A stretch of DNA of 39,731 nucleotides from a virus (IMGVR_UViG_3300003885_000035:1-39731), one strand, 5' to 3'. Numbered from the stretch's first letter, positions 7,172 through 15,595 are shown. Notes: a model not told the origin generated them from the letters alone. Made by a program: numbers and translations.

Positions 7172-7965
7172 TAAAATACCTCATATGTAGCTCCGTTGAA
7201 GATAAAATTAGCTGCTTCGAAATTAGTATTCATAACAAAAGTAGCGGCTCCGTCAATATTTACGGCACCCCCCACGGTGGTTACAGTGATATTGTTAGTT
7301 GCCGCATCTCCTCCTGCGTCCTTCAGTATTACTACCCTTCCAGTTGTTGGAGCATTTGCAAGACGAATAGTTAAAACCCCTCCAGAGACATCACAACTTA
7401 AATATTCATCGGCTGCCAGAACTGTATAGGGAGTATCTGCGTCCGTTATAGCCGTCAGATTGAGAATTCCTCCTCCATCCGCATCAATAGTAATTGATCC
7501 AGCAGCGTTTGTGATGGTAATGTTAGAACCCGCAGTGATATTAGCTAAGATTGGAGCTCCTCCTGTATCCCCGATAGGAAGTTGCCCGTCAGTTGCTTCT
7601 CCTAGTGCGGCAAGATTTGTTCCAGCACCACCAGATCCATAAATCAGTCCGTTGGAAGTCTGAGCGCCTAATTTTGTGTCTAAACCAGAAGGGTGAACAG
7701 CTAATGTTGTAGAGGTTCCCGTTGTAGTTTCTGCTGCTGTAGCTAACTCTACAGTTCCTACTTGAGTTTCTGAGGCCGAAAGACCAAGAATGGTTAAAAG
7801 ATTTGATCCTGGAGTTCCTACAATATCAATTCCAACGGCATTGTTTCCAACAATATCAATATTAAAAGCCGCATCTGGCCCTACAACGCCGCCGCTATTT
7901 GCTGTAACAGTTTCAATGCCATCGGCCCCGCTTCCTGTAACATTATTGGCGCCTCCTTGTGACAT
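7171..7965 (-). CDS. Fibre or baseplate-like structural protein
   Basis: A 264-residue Gly/Thr/Ala-rich protein with shaft-like repeats (GVVGPDAAFNIDIVG, GSNITITNAAGSITIDADGG). Its beta-rich end (AADEYLSCDVSGGVLTIRL to FNGATYEVF) resembles the small C-terminal domain of many phage fibre proteins. It starts at ATG 7965 after AGGTAGG. It is coupled to the genes on both sides, by TAATG with the 30-residue upstream gene and by TAATG with the downstream fibre gene. Confidence 0.65.
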   Translation of the reverse strand: MSQGGANNVTGSGADGIETVTANSGGVVGPDAAFNIDIVGNNAVGIDIVGTPGSNLLTILGLSASETQVGTVELATAAETTTGTSTTLAVHPSGLDTKLGAQTSNGLIYGSGGAGTNLAALGEATDGQLPIGDTGGAPILANITAGSNITITNAAGSITIDADGGGILNLTAITDADTPYTVLAADEYLSCDVSGGVLTIRLANAPTTGRVVILKDAGGDAATNNITVTTVGGAVNIDGAATFVMNTNFEAANFIFNGATYEVF

Positions 7966-8057
7966 TAAACACCTACCTTTTTTCTTTTAAGAGAAGAATT
8001 ACTTCTAGCTTCCGTAATTTTTCCACAATATTCACATTGATGAGCTAAACTAGTCAC
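7965..8057 (-). CDS. 30-residue peptide with a CxxC knuckle
   Basis: A tiny gene starting at GTG 8057, 2 bases after the upstream stop, with GGAGG 9 bases before it. It ends in TAATG overlap with the next fibre gene. The product begins MTSLAHQCEYCGK, with one Cys-x-x-Cys pair, then a basic tail. It may be a half zinc ribbon or a translational coupler. Spacing and overlap are the main evidence that it is real. Confidence 0.5.
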   Translation of the reverse strand: MTSLAHQCEYCGKITEARSNSSLKRKKVGV

Positions 8058-8059
8058 TT

Positions 8060-8404
8060 CTATATTCCTCCGGAAGCAGCGATTGCCTCTACCCAAACAG
8101 ACCCAGATGTTGGGGCACCCGAGACTTGTTTGGTATAAAAAATAGTTCCTACCGGGACGAAAAGCCCATCATCTCTGACTTTATTAGAAGAAAAATCTAG
8201 AATGAAGAAACTATTTGCTGCCATTCTTATTTGATCAGTAGAATTATCCAACGAAATGTATATTTCTACATCTGTAGTGTTTACAAATCTTACTAATCGT
8301 GCATGATCAGTTAATGCAACTCCAATAGCTGCATAATTTGCTGATATTCCTCCAAACGCTAGTTCTCTGATTGCATCAAAGGTAGCTCGTGTTCCGTAAG
8401 CCAT
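8060..8404 (-). CDS. Small virion protein in the fibre cluster
   Basis: A 114-residue protein with a strong ribosome site (AAGGAGA). It begins MAYGTRATFDAIRELAFGGI and continues as a compact beta-domain (RLVRFVNTTDVEIYISLDNS, SNKVRDDGLFVPVGTIFYTK). Small proteins of this kind occur next to fibre genes in other podoviruses and may cap or connect fibres. No named family. Confidence 0.6.
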   Translation of the reverse strand: MAYGTRATFDAIRELAFGGISANYAAIGVALTDHARLVRFVNTTDVEIYISLDNSTDQIRMAANSFFILDFSSNKVRDDGLFVPVGTIFYTKQVSGAPTSGSVWVEAIAASGGI

Positions 8405-8420
8405 TTTTTCTCCTTATGTG

Positions 8421-10871
8421 TTAAGCTGTGAATCCCACTTTCATGCTGATAAGATGGCACTCTGATAAATCACCTGACTGTACAAAGTGCATAAATGGAA
8501 CAACTACATCAGCATTATCAAAAGTTAAAGCATTCGTTGCGCTAGGCGCAGCTCCGTTTATTGTATAAGTAACTACCCCGGCGCTGCTTACCAAAACACG
8601 AAGAGTGTTTGCTGTTCCATCCCCTCCCCATACATCAGTAGTATTTGTTATGGTTTGACCGCCAGAATTTAGCTCGTCCATTATCACGATTTCTGTAGCG
8701 CTTGTACCTGAATTCATTCCAATCGTTCCATAATCTGTATAGTCGGCAAACGTTGCATTGTTAGCCTCGCTTTTCCTAAATCCAATTACAAAAGGATTGC
8801 AGGCGCTCATATCTTCAATATTGAACTGAACCTCGAAAAAGAACGCAGCACTTGTACCAATTGTGAAAGCATGTCGACTATTTGTTCTTGCAGCTCCAAA
8901 GTTATATTCCACACCTTCAGTAATTACTAGATCAAGAGCGCATGATAGGCCGGTTCCATCCATTCTAGGAGCTATAATTGTTTGTCCCGCTCCAATGATG
9001 AACTGTTCCATTATAATGCCTTCTTGAAGACTCATTATGTTGACATCTCCAGTGGCACCAGTAGGAACTCCCCCTGTGTTAGCTGCCGTAGACATTACAG
9101 GAGATTGAGTGAAAGTCACGGAATCACCACTACGAGTGGTAAATTCTGATGTTATCTCTTTTACAGTTCCAGTAACTGTGATTTCTCCTGTGCCAGCTTG
9201 CAATGTTAGCGATGCTGCCCCAGTAGTAGATCCAAGCGTAACAACATTAGCAGCCGCTCCTGAAGCTAAATTCACAGTTTTTACACCCGTTGAGTTCATC
9301 ACATTAAGTGTCTGAGCTCCGGTGCCACCGCCGATTGTGATAGTTCCGGTGTTTACGCCTGTTCCAGAGATGTCATATGTGGTAGCAACATTTCCTTCCA
9401 AAGTAAAATTTCCAGTACCGCATACTAAATCGAGGCTCCCAGCGCCCGTTGCGTCCCCAATTGTGATTAAGTCCGCAGATGCAGCAGCTCCCATGTTAAT
9501 GGTTTTGGCTCCTGTACCGCCTCCTCCAATAGTGATTGTTCTTGCGCCGGTCCCTCCCGCTATATTCACAGTTCCGGTATTGACTCCTGTATTTGAAATG
9601 TCATATGTAGAAGCTACATCTCCTTCAAGAGTGAAATTCCCGGTTCCGCAAATAAGATCAAGGCTAGCTGCGTCTGTTACAGTCCCAATTGTTATTATAT
9701 TTCCAATAGCAGCGGTTCCGACATTTATTGTCTTAACGCCTGTTCCACCAGTTCCTAGATTTACGATTCTTGCACCGGTCCCTGCGCCAAATGTGCATGT
9801 TCCAGTGTTTGCTCCTGTAGCTGAGATGTTGTATGTTGAAGCGATATTCCCCTCTAAAGTGAAGTTCCCAGTTCCACATACTAAATCCAGACTGCCAGCG
9901 CCTGTTGTATCACCGATTGTGATTACATCAGCTGATGCGTCGGCGCCGATTCCGATTGTTTTTGCTCCGGTTCCTCCCGCTCCAATGTTAATTGCGCGAG
10001 CTCCAGTCCCTCCAGCAATATTTACTGTGCCAGTATTAACGCCAGTATTGGATATGTCATAAGTGGATGCGACATTCCCTTCTAAAGTGAAGTTTCCTGT
10101 TCCACATAGCAGATCTAGGGACGCAGCACCAGTGACTGTCCCAATTGTAATAGTATGAGCAGCTGCTGAAGAACCAATAGATATTGCTCTTGCAGTTGTT
10201 CCTACTCCAAGATTTACTGCACCAGCATCGTTGTCGGAGCCAAGATTAAGCGCGGTGCCCGCTGTTTCGATTGTAGCAGAAGCGCTCGCTGTCAGAAGTC
10301 CAGTAAATGTAATAGCACCAAATGTCAGAGCTCCGTTTGAATCAATGGAAGCAACTTCTACATCCCCAGTATCAGTAAAAGAAACCTTATTGGCTGCTGC
10401 TGCATCACCCATTTTCATGATGATGTCTTGGCCTACAGGAGCGGTGATAAGTAGATCAGTTCCTGCAGCGGCCGTATAAAGAGCAGACGTAACAGAAGTC
10501 GCTAGTGTAATAGCCGCATCAAGGTTAAAGGTAATTGTAGATCCAGCACCACTTGTGGTAATATTCGTTCCACCAGCAAGTGTAATATTGCCCCCCGCAG
10601 GCGAAATGGCACCCCCTCCGTCCCCTGTGAGAGTATCTACATCAGAAGCTCCAGGGCTTAGAAGGTTCCATGTAGCGCTCCCTCCGGATACAGCTCCAAG
10701 TCCATAAATGATGCCTGTAGAGGTATTAACCCATAATTGCCCAAATGCATACCCTACATCTGCAGTCGTAGGCGCTCTTGTTGATTCAATGGGTTCTGGA
10801 GCATAATCAGTAAATTGGGGATTTGGACTCCCGGATAAAACTTGTGGTTGGGTTTTTTGCTTGCGTGCCAT
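8421..10871 (-). CDS. Major repetitive tail fibre / adhesin
   Basis: An 816-residue protein, the largest in the fibre cluster. Residues 1-80 are an N-terminal domain with Pro-rich start and GYAFGQLWVNTSTGIIYGLG, likely the virion anchor. Residues 85-240 are a Gly/Ser/Thr shaft. Residues 241 to about 543 are four tandem 76-residue repeats plus a partial fifth. From about residue 580 a non-repetitive globular domain follows (EFTTRSGDSVTFTQSPV to the end), probably the receptor-binding tip. It is the first gene of the leftward fibre operon, with AGAGGATC before ATG 10871. The repeats give long false ORFs on the other strand. Confidence 0.75.
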   Translation of the reverse strand: MARKQKTQPQVLSGSPNPQFTDYAPEPIESTRAPTTADVGYAFGQLWVNTSTGIIYGLGAVSGGSATWNLLSPGASDVDTLTGDGGGAISPAGGNITLAGGTNITTSGAGSTITFNLDAAITLATSVTSALYTAAAGTDLLITAPVGQDIIMKMGDAAAANKVSFTDTGDVEVASIDSNGALTFGAITFTGLLTASASATIETAGTALNLGSDNDAGAVNLGVGTTARAISIGSSAAAHTITIGTVTGAASLDLLCGTGNFTLEGNVASTYDISNTGVNTGTVNIAGGTGARAINIGAGGTGAKTIGIGADASADVITIGDTTGAGSLDLVCGTGNFTLEGNIASTYNISATGANTGTCTFGAGTGARIVNLGTGGTGVKTINVGTAAIGNIITIGTVTDAASLDLICGTGNFTLEGDVASTYDISNTGVNTGTVNIAGGTGARTITIGGGGTGAKTINMGAAASADLITIGDATGAGSLDLVCGTGNFTLEGNVATTYDISGTGVNTGTITIGGGTGAQTLNVMNSTGVKTVNLASGAAANVVTLGSTTGAASLTLQAGTGEITVTGTVKEITSEFTTRSGDSVTFTQSPVMSTAANTGGVPTGATGDVNIMSLQEGIIMEQFIIGAGQTIIAPRMDGTGLSCALDLVITEGVEYNFGAARTNSRHAFTIGTSAAFFFEVQFNIEDMSACNPFVIGFRKSEANNATFADYTDYGTIGMNSGTSATEIVIMDELNSGGQTITNTTDVWGGDGTANTLRVLVSSAGVVTYTINGAAPSATNALTFDNADVVVPFMHFVQSGDLSECHLISMKVGFTA
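9243..10151 (-). repeat. Four 228-bp tandem repeats encoding 76-residue fibre units
   Basis: Each unit begins ITIG, contains SLDL-CGTGNFTLEG, then ASTYDIS-TGVNTGT, then GGTGAR and GTGAKTI, and ends before the next ITIG. Units 1 and 3 are most alike, and so are 2 and 4 in their openings (GDTTGAG, GDATGAG), which hints that a double unit was duplicated. A fifth, degenerate unit follows. Unit number can change by recombination, altering fibre length. Confidence 0.8.
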
Positions 10872-10974
10872 ACGATCCTCTATGGTTATTAAAAGTTTTT
10901 CTTTACAATATCACGCGATTAAAAGAATTTCTATATATTTACAAAAATAACACAATCAAGTACAATGAAGTGCA

Positions 10975-11172
10975 ATGAAACCAATAAAAGTTTATCTATC
11001 CATTAGGGAATATGCGAAACGTCAGAATGCTTATACTTTTAATGGTTTAAGAAATTTGAGAGCGCACTGCAAAACAAATGGCTTTGCTAGGGCCTTTATC
11101 AAGGTAGGAAGAAAGGTTTTGATCGATGTTGATGAGTTTTGTGAATGTATAAACTGTCAAAAGGAGAAATAA
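10975..11172 (+). CDS. Small excisionase-like DNA-binding protein
   Basis: A 65-residue protein. SIREYAKRQNAYTFNGLRNL is a helix-turn-helix-like start, and FIKVGRKVLIDVDEFCECI is the wing seen in excisionase/MerR-like HTH_17 domains. It is the first gene of a rightward island, followed directly by the membrane-protein array, and may regulate it. The ribosome site is weak (GAAGTGCAATG). An AT-rich 100-bp region between it and the divergent fibre gene must hold both promoters. Confidence 0.6.
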   Translation: MKPIKVYLSIREYAKRQNAYTFNGLRNLRAHCKTNGFARAFIKVGRKVLIDVDEFCECINCQKEK

Positions 11173-11173
11173 A

Positions 11174-11428
11174 ATGATCGCAGAAATTATAATCGCTGTA
11201 TGTTCAGTACTTACACTAATTATTTCTATAACTAAAGTTTTAGGAAAACAATTTGGTAAAATAGAAAAACGATTTGATAAAATAGATAAAAAATTCGATA
11301 ACTTTACATTAGATTTAAAGGAGATTCAAAAAGACCTTAGGAATCTAGATGTGCGAATGAGTCGATTAGAAGGTGGTTTTACTGAAAGAGGAAATTGGGC
11401 ATCCAAAGAGAAAAAAGTAGGAGAATAA
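11174..11428 (+). CDS. Membrane/coiled-coil array protein 1
   Basis: An 84-residue protein with an N-terminal transmembrane helix (EIIIAVCSVLTLIISITKVL), a coiled coil of Phe/Ile heptads (KQFGKIEKRFDKIDKKFDNF), then RMSRLEGGFTERGNW-S and a KEKKVGE tail. The ribosome site of the next gene is made from these last codons (GTAGGAGAA), linking the array as one transcript. The membrane topology recalls small holins or accessory membrane proteins; no family is recognised. Confidence 0.65.
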   Translation: MIAEIIIAVCSVLTLIISITKVLGKQFGKIEKRFDKIDKKFDNFTLDLKEIQKDLRNLDVRMSRLEGGFTERGNWASKEKKVGE

Positions 11429-11429
11429 A

Positions 11430-11627
11430 ATGGGCTGGACAATATTTTTACAAGTAACCCTTCCTATGGCGGCAGGTTTTGGATGGATGATTATGAGAAT
11501 GGATAAAGGTTTTAATTCTTTATCCGAAAAAATAAATAAACTGGATTCAAGACTTTCTCGTTTAGAAGGATATATTGAAGGAACGGCACAATGGGTATCC
11601 AAAGATAAAAAAGCAGAGGAAAATTAA
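11430..11627 (+). CDS. Membrane/coiled-coil array protein 2
   Basis: A 65-residue paralogue of the preceding gene with one transmembrane helix (FLQVTLPMAAGFGWMIMRM), a shorter coil (NSLSEKINKLDSRL) and the shared motif SRLEGYIEG, then AQWVSKDKK. It starts one base after the previous stop. Confidence 0.65.
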   Translation: MGWTIFLQVTLPMAAGFGWMIMRMDKGFNSLSEKINKLDSRLSRLEGYIEGTAQWVSKDKKAEEN

Positions 11628-11628
11628 A

Positions 11629-11832
11629 ATGGATATATCAAGTATAATCATTGCAGTTTGTACAATAATTGGAACTGTAATTTCAGTTGCTACTGTTATA
11701 TCAAAGAAATTTTCAAGAATTGATGATAAATTAGATAAAATAGTTTTAATATTGAGTCAACAAGGACAAAGATTGTCTAAAATTGAAGGATATATTGAAG
11801 GGAAACATGATCAAATAATAGGAGAGGAATAA
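11629..11832 (+). CDS. Membrane/coiled-coil array protein 3
   Basis: A 67-residue paralogue. It starts at ATG 11629 after GAGGAAAATTAAA; an upstream in-frame start at 11575 would run inside the previous gene and is rejected. It has a hydrophobic helix (SSIIIAVCTIIGTVISVATV), a coil, and SKIEGYIEGK, ending IIGEE. Its helix resembles array protein 1 more than protein 2. Confidence 0.65.
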   Translation: MDISSIIIAVCTIIGTVISVATVISKKFSRIDDKLDKIVLILSQQGQRLSKIEGYIEGKHDQIIGEE

Positions 11833-11833
11833 A

Positions 11834-12016
11834 ATGGATTGGGTGATTTTTTGGACTATTATCGGATCAAGAACGGCAGTTGTTGGCCTTATTTATGTTA
11901 TCGTTAGAAACTTCAAAACCGATTTTAACTCGAAATTCGAATTGTTGGACAATAGGATTTTTCAACTCGCCATGGGGAAATCTTTAAAAGAAATTATGCG
12001 GGAAGAAAAAAAATAG
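11834..12016 (+). CDS. Membrane array protein 4, divergent
   Basis: A 60-residue member with a transmembrane helix (IIGSRTAVVGLIYVIVRNF) and a short coil, but without the RLEG-IEG motif of its neighbours; it ends SLKEIMREEKK. The ribosome site (ATAGGAGAGG) lies in the last codons of protein 3. It may be degenerating or specialised. Confidence 0.6.
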   Translation: MDWVIFWTIIGSRTAVVGLIYVIVRNFKTDFNSKFELLDNRIFQLAMGKSLKEIMREEKK

Positions 12017-12028
12017 GAGAATAATAAA

Positions 12029-12271
12029 ATGGATTGGATGCAAGTTCTTACTATTATTTTATCTATTCTTGTTCCAGTGTTTGCCGCATTTGGTTGGATG
12101 ATAAATAAATTAATGGAAATGAAAAAAGATATCAATATAGAATTAATGGAAATGAAAAAAGATATCAATGTAAATTTAAGAAATTTAGATAAAAGCATGT
12201 CTAGAATAGAAGGATATATTGAAGGAAAAAAACAATGGGAATCTCACGATAAAAAAATAGGAGAGGAATAA
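12029..12271 (+). CDS. Membrane/coiled-coil array protein 5
   Basis: An 80-residue paralogue: MDWMQVLTIILSILVPVFAA membrane helix, then two near-identical 11-residue coil units (LMEMKKDINIE, LMEMKKDINVN), then SRIEGYIEGKKQWES and DKKIGEE. The coil has been lengthened by a 33-bp tandem duplication still visible in the DNA. Confidence 0.65.
   Translation: MDWMQVLTIILSILVPVFAAFGWMINKLMEMKKDINIELMEMKKDINVNLRNLDKSMSRIEGYIEGKKQWESHDKKIGEE
12109..12169 (+). repeat. 33-bp tandem duplication in array gene 5
   Basis: A 28-base segment at 12109-12136 recurs at 12142-12169, a period of 33 bp (11 codons), adding one three-heptad-like coil unit in frame. It looks recent because the copies are identical over those 28 bases. 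Confidence 0.8.
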
Positions 12272-12272
12272 A

Positions 12273-12521
12273 ATGATTGAAATTGTAAATTTCATTAAAG
12301 AATTCGATCTGCATCAAATTCTCAGTATGATAGTGGTGGTGTGGATAATTACATCTTCAAGGATGAAGAAGGTAAATAAAAAAATTTCCGAGATTGATGC
12401 CGTTCTTAAAGATATTAAGATTAGCGTTCTTAATATCGATAATCGTTTGACAAGACTGGAAGGTCGTTTTGAAGAAAGAGGACAATGGGAATCTAGAAAT
12501 AAAAAAATAGGAGAAGAATAA
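12273..12521 (+). CDS. Membrane/coiled-coil array protein 6
   Basis: An 82-residue paralogue with a hydrophobic helix (ILSMIVVVWIITSS), a coil (KVNKKISEIDAVLKDIKISV) and RLTRLEGRFEERGQWES, closest to array protein 1 in this region (GFTERGNW). It ends KKIGEE, whose codons form the ribosome site for the next, truncated member. Confidence 0.65.
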   Translation: MIEIVNFIKEFDLHQILSMIVVVWIITSSRMKKVNKKISEIDAVLKDIKISVLNIDNRLTRLEGRFEERGQWESRNKKIGEE

Positions 12522-12522
12522 A

Positions 12523-12573
12523 ATGACATGGATAATTTTAGGAATTCTAGTCGGGATTTGTCTCGCTAGTTAA
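12523..12573 (+). CDS. 16-residue membrane peptide, truncated array member
   Basis: ATG 12523 follows the standard array ribosome site (AGGAGAAGAATAAA). The product MTWIILGILVGICLAS is only a membrane helix and ends inside the convergent gene's stop region. It appears to be a seventh array copy cut off where the island joins the virion block. It may be an inert remnant or a small membrane peptide. Confidence 0.4.
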   Translation: MTWIILGILVGICLAS

Positions 12574-13836
12574 TTTATCAAAAATATCGGGGTCGGATTT
12601 TTTAATCTCTTTTTCCAATGCGCGAAGATTTTTAACAAATCCACCGGTATTTTCTTTAACGGCATCTTTTACTAAATTTCCGTAAAATCTTCGTAAAGTA
12701 GGATTTCTCATCACTCGAGTAATCATTTCTCCTCCTTTTAGACCTACAAAAGCCGCCGCGCTGGCGGGCACAAGCTTAGGAAACATTCCTTCGATCAATA
12801 AAAGAGCCGGCTTTCCTATTCCTTTAAGCTGTCTATTTATCCAGCGCCCCACTCTTTTGCTTTGATTAAACCCTGCATAAGCTTCATTCGCATTTTTATA
12901 ATGTTCTAAAAAGGCCGGATTTTCTTTCCCATATGCTGCCAATTCAGAGTCAAGCAAAGCCGATAAATCATTTATTTTCCCTTGTGCATAATTTATTGAC
13001 TGTTTTCCGGTAAGATCCTTATATAATTTTCCTCTGAGCTCGTTAATGTCTGTTTTAAATTGGATTAATTCGTCAATTTTTACAGTTCCTTTTTTTATTT
13101 TTTTTCGTATGTTATTTAAGGGAGCGCTCACAAAGGATTTAGAGGGGGTCGTTATGCCCTTTTCCAATTTTCTGCTGAGATTATCTAGCTTTCTTTCCAA
13201 TTTAAAAGTTTCTACTTTAGTATTTTTGGGAACAGCTTCTTCAGATAATTTATATTGTTCTTTCCAGTATTTTTTGACATTCCCTTTCCCTGTTAAACCA
13301 GAAAGGAAAAAAGCGCCCAATTTTGCTGCGGTTTGCCCTTTTTCTCCCAAACCCAACCTTTCAGCTCCTTTTTGGGTTAGATTCCCGGCAATTGCTGTAC
13401 CAATTGAACGGATAAATGGGATTTTTCCTTTTAGAGGGATCGCTAGTGCAGCGGCATCGGAAACAATATTGTCAATAAACGCTTCTGTTTTTGTTTTAGG
13501 AAGAACTTTTTCTCCAAATATTTTAGAAGACAAATCTTTTAATTCTTGTGATCCTGGAAGTCCGGGAGGCGCCCTGATTTCTTTTAATGGTTTTAAACCA
13601 ATTTTTTCTCTGACTTTAGCAGCCTGGGTTTCTGCTGCCCCCGCTCCAGCTTGAAGAAGGCGACCAATATCTCCAGGCAAACCAGCTAAGGTTTCTCCTA
13701 TTCGTGAGGCTGTGCGAGCTGTATGCCGCCCTAATTCTTCCTTAAAAGTTGGAGAGGGCTCAAAAGAAATTTCATCAAAGGCATCTCTTTTAGGCATTTC
13801 TTCTTCAAGAGAAATCTCATCAAAAATATCAGGCAT
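12547..13836 (-). CDS. Internal virion / ejection protein
   Basis: A 429-residue protein. Two copies of an acidic motif (DIFDEISLEEE, DAFDEISFEP) open it, as in several large phage ejection proteins. Hydrophobic Ala/Gly segments follow (DAAALAIPLKGKIPFIRSIG, LGAFFLSGLTGKG) and then a long basic helical part (residues 190-300). It is the last of three consecutive genes of this type, coupled by TAATG to the one before. In podoviruses such proteins sit inside the capsid and form the channel through the envelope. Role assigned by position and composition. Confidence 0.6.
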   Translation of the reverse strand: MPDIFDEISLEEEMPKRDAFDEISFEPSPTFKEELGRHTARTASRIGETLAGLPGDIGRLLQAGAGAAETQAAKVREKIGLKPLKEIRAPPGLPGSQELKDLSSKIFGEKVLPKTKTEAFIDNIVSDAAALAIPLKGKIPFIRSIGTAIAGNLTQKGAERLGLGEKGQTAAKLGAFFLSGLTGKGNVKKYWKEQYKLSEEAVPKNTKVETFKLERKLDNLSRKLEKGITTPSKSFVSAPLNNIRKKIKKGTVKIDELIQFKTDINELRGKLYKDLTGKQSINYAQGKINDLSALLDSELAAYGKENPAFLEHYKNANEAYAGFNQSKRVGRWINRQLKGIGKPALLLIEGMFPKLVPASAAAFVGLKGGEMITRVMRNPTLRRFYGNLVKDAVKENTGGFVKNLRALEKEIKKSDPDIFDKLTSETNPD

Positions 13837-14915
13837 TAAAAATCATAACCTCTTTTTTTAGCTATTTTTCTAGCTAATTCTCTATCTCCTTTTGCTTCTC
13901 TTAAAATATCTTGAGCACGTTCTCGAGTAACATTTTTTCCTTTCCCAAATTTTTCTTCGCCTTTTTTAAATATTTGCATTAATTCTTTTTCTTTTACTTT
14001 TGCATATGGCTTAAGCTGAGCATCAACAAGGCGCCCAATATTTCCCGGGACATACCCGAGGTTTTCTCTATAATAATCTTCTAAAGAATCTGAGATTTTT
14101 ATTTTTTCTTCCTTTAAATCAAGAGCGTTTTTATAAAATTCAACAATTGTCTGATTTGCTTCATTTGATTTTCCTATTTGAGGAATAGCGCGACTTAAAA
14201 TTCTTTCTAAAAATTGATTTGGACGACCAGTAACTCGCTGTAAATCGGAAATAAAAAATTCCTTACCTGCGGTATTTAAAATGGCTCCTTCAGGGCTAAT
14301 CCAGCGATCAAATCCTGCCATAGATTTCAAGTTGTCAGGACTAAAAAATCCTAAATCTTTTCTATCTAATGCGTCTTCAATCGAACTCAAAGAGCTCAGA
14401 GATCTTCTTGTAGAATCTCTATCTGTATTGACTTCATCTAAAAACTTATCCGAGCGTTTTATATCTGATTTAAGAGCTGCCGTTTTTACTCCTTGTCGTT
14501 CTTTAAGTTCAGATTCAGCTGTTTTCGCAAACAGAGGATTACTTAATAATTGTTTAAGTTGTTCATCTGTTCTTCCGGCAATTCCTTGTTTTTGAGAAGG
14601 CATTTGGGTTTGATTATTTTGATCAATTTCAACATTTGTTTGTTCCCCAAATTTTTGCGGAGCTCCCTGCTGAACTTGAGACTCATACAAGGCTTGATAA
14701 AGAAGCGGTTTTTGTAATTCTTTAGGGGCCTTTAAAATGGAGAGAGCCGCCTCTTTAGGCATGTATTGTGAAAGTGCTTCAGTTTGCTGTTGTTGTTGCT
14801 TGTTTTCATGAAAACTTTCTAAACTTTGCTGAAGTCCTTGTGTTACTCCTCCACCTAATCCCTGAAGAATAGCATCTAATCCGGTTTGTTCCGGTTGTCC
14901 CACTGAAAAGCTCAT
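13836..14915 (-). CDS. Internal virion protein, Gln-rich
   Basis: A 359-residue protein. A Gly/Gln-rich start (LQGLGGGVTQGLQQSLE) is followed by a poly-Gln run and a helical body ending in a very basic tail (REAKGDRELARKIAKKRGYDF). ATG 14915 overlaps the upstream TGA (ATGA) and follows GGAGGTGG. Composition and place between two other ejection-type genes suggest a DNA-ejection protein. No homologue can be named. Confidence 0.6.
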   Translation of the reverse strand: MSFSVGQPEQTGLDAILQGLGGGVTQGLQQSLESFHENKQQQQQTEALSQYMPKEAALSILKAPKELQKPLLYQALYESQVQQGAPQKFGEQTNVEIDQNNQTQMPSQKQGIAGRTDEQLKQLLSNPLFAKTAESELKERQGVKTAALKSDIKRSDKFLDEVNTDRDSTRRSLSSLSSIEDALDRKDLGFFSPDNLKSMAGFDRWISPEGAILNTAGKEFFISDLQRVTGRPNQFLERILSRAIPQIGKSNEANQTIVEFYKNALDLKEEKIKISDSLEDYYRENLGYVPGNIGRLVDAQLKPYAKVKEKELMQIFKKGEEKFGKGKNVTRERAQDILREAKGDRELARKIAKKRGYDF

Positions 14916-15595
14916 TGACCACCTCCTAAAAGTCTAGAGAGAAGGTCCGAAAGATTGCCTTGACCGAGGCCTCCAAGGCCTTGTCCTAATCCTTGACCTA
15001 TTCCCCCTGCGATCCCAGATAAACCTTGAGATAATCCTGTGGGTCCTCCAGGTGTATACTGTGTATTGAATTGAGGCTGCATTACTTGTCCCAATAAAGC
15101 CCCTAAAAGGCCTTGTTGTTGCTGTCCTCTTGCCTCTCCCAAACGAGTTGCAAGATTCTCTCCAGAACGAGCTAATGCCTGTTGAAAGCCGGAAGACTTT
15201 TGCGCTCCTAATGCTGAAAATCTTTCCGCAAGTCCAGGAACAATTTCTTCTTGATATTGGCGCATAGCAGGAGCTGCAAAAGCGTCGAATCCCCCTTCAC
15301 CAAATAAACTTCCTAAAAGGCCACCTTGGGGCTGTTCTCCTTGACCGCTAAGAATATTACGCAATAATTCAGTAAGCTGTTGTTGCTCGGGCGTAAAGCG
15401 CTCAAAGCGTTGCTCTTTTCCTTTCCGAGTAAATAATCCATTCCCGGATTTTCCAAATAATCCCGCTAAACCACCAATACCGCCTCCGATTGCAGCTCCT
15501 AATCCAGTTCCTAATCCTGGAATAATTGAACCAATCGTAGCACCGGTACCGGCTCCCGATAATGCCCCTTTTCCCGCTCCTGAAATACTAACCAT
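14912..15595 (-). CDS. Gly-rich DNA-transfer/internal virion protein
   Basis: A 227-residue protein. The first 50 residues are glycine-zipper-like (GAGTGATIGSIIPGLGTGLG, AAIGGGIGGLAGLFG), typical of membrane-inserting ejection proteins such as P22 gp7. A central helical part (RFTPEQQQLTELLRNILSG) precedes a Gly/Gln/Leu-rich end. Strong ribosome site AAGGAGAACACA. It is the first of the three ejection-type genes. Confidence 0.65.
   Translation of the reverse strand: MVSISGAGKGALSGAGTGATIGSIIPGLGTGLGAAIGGGIGGLAGLFGKSGNGLFTRKGKEQRFERFTPEQQQLTELLRNILSGQGEQPQGGLLGSLFGEGGFDAFAAPAMRQYQEEIVPGLAERFSALGAQKSSGFQQALARSGENLATRLGEARGQQQQGLLGALLGQVMQPQFNTQYTPGGPTGLSQGLSGIAGGIGQGLGQGLGGLGQGNLSDLLSRLLGGGQ

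Noticed and set aside
5553-10479. Long rightward open frames opposite the fibre genes
   Set aside because: They are Pro/Val/Ala-rich reverse readings of Gly/Thr repeats, without ribosome sites. The leftward genes are coupled, have good sites and make fibre-like proteins.
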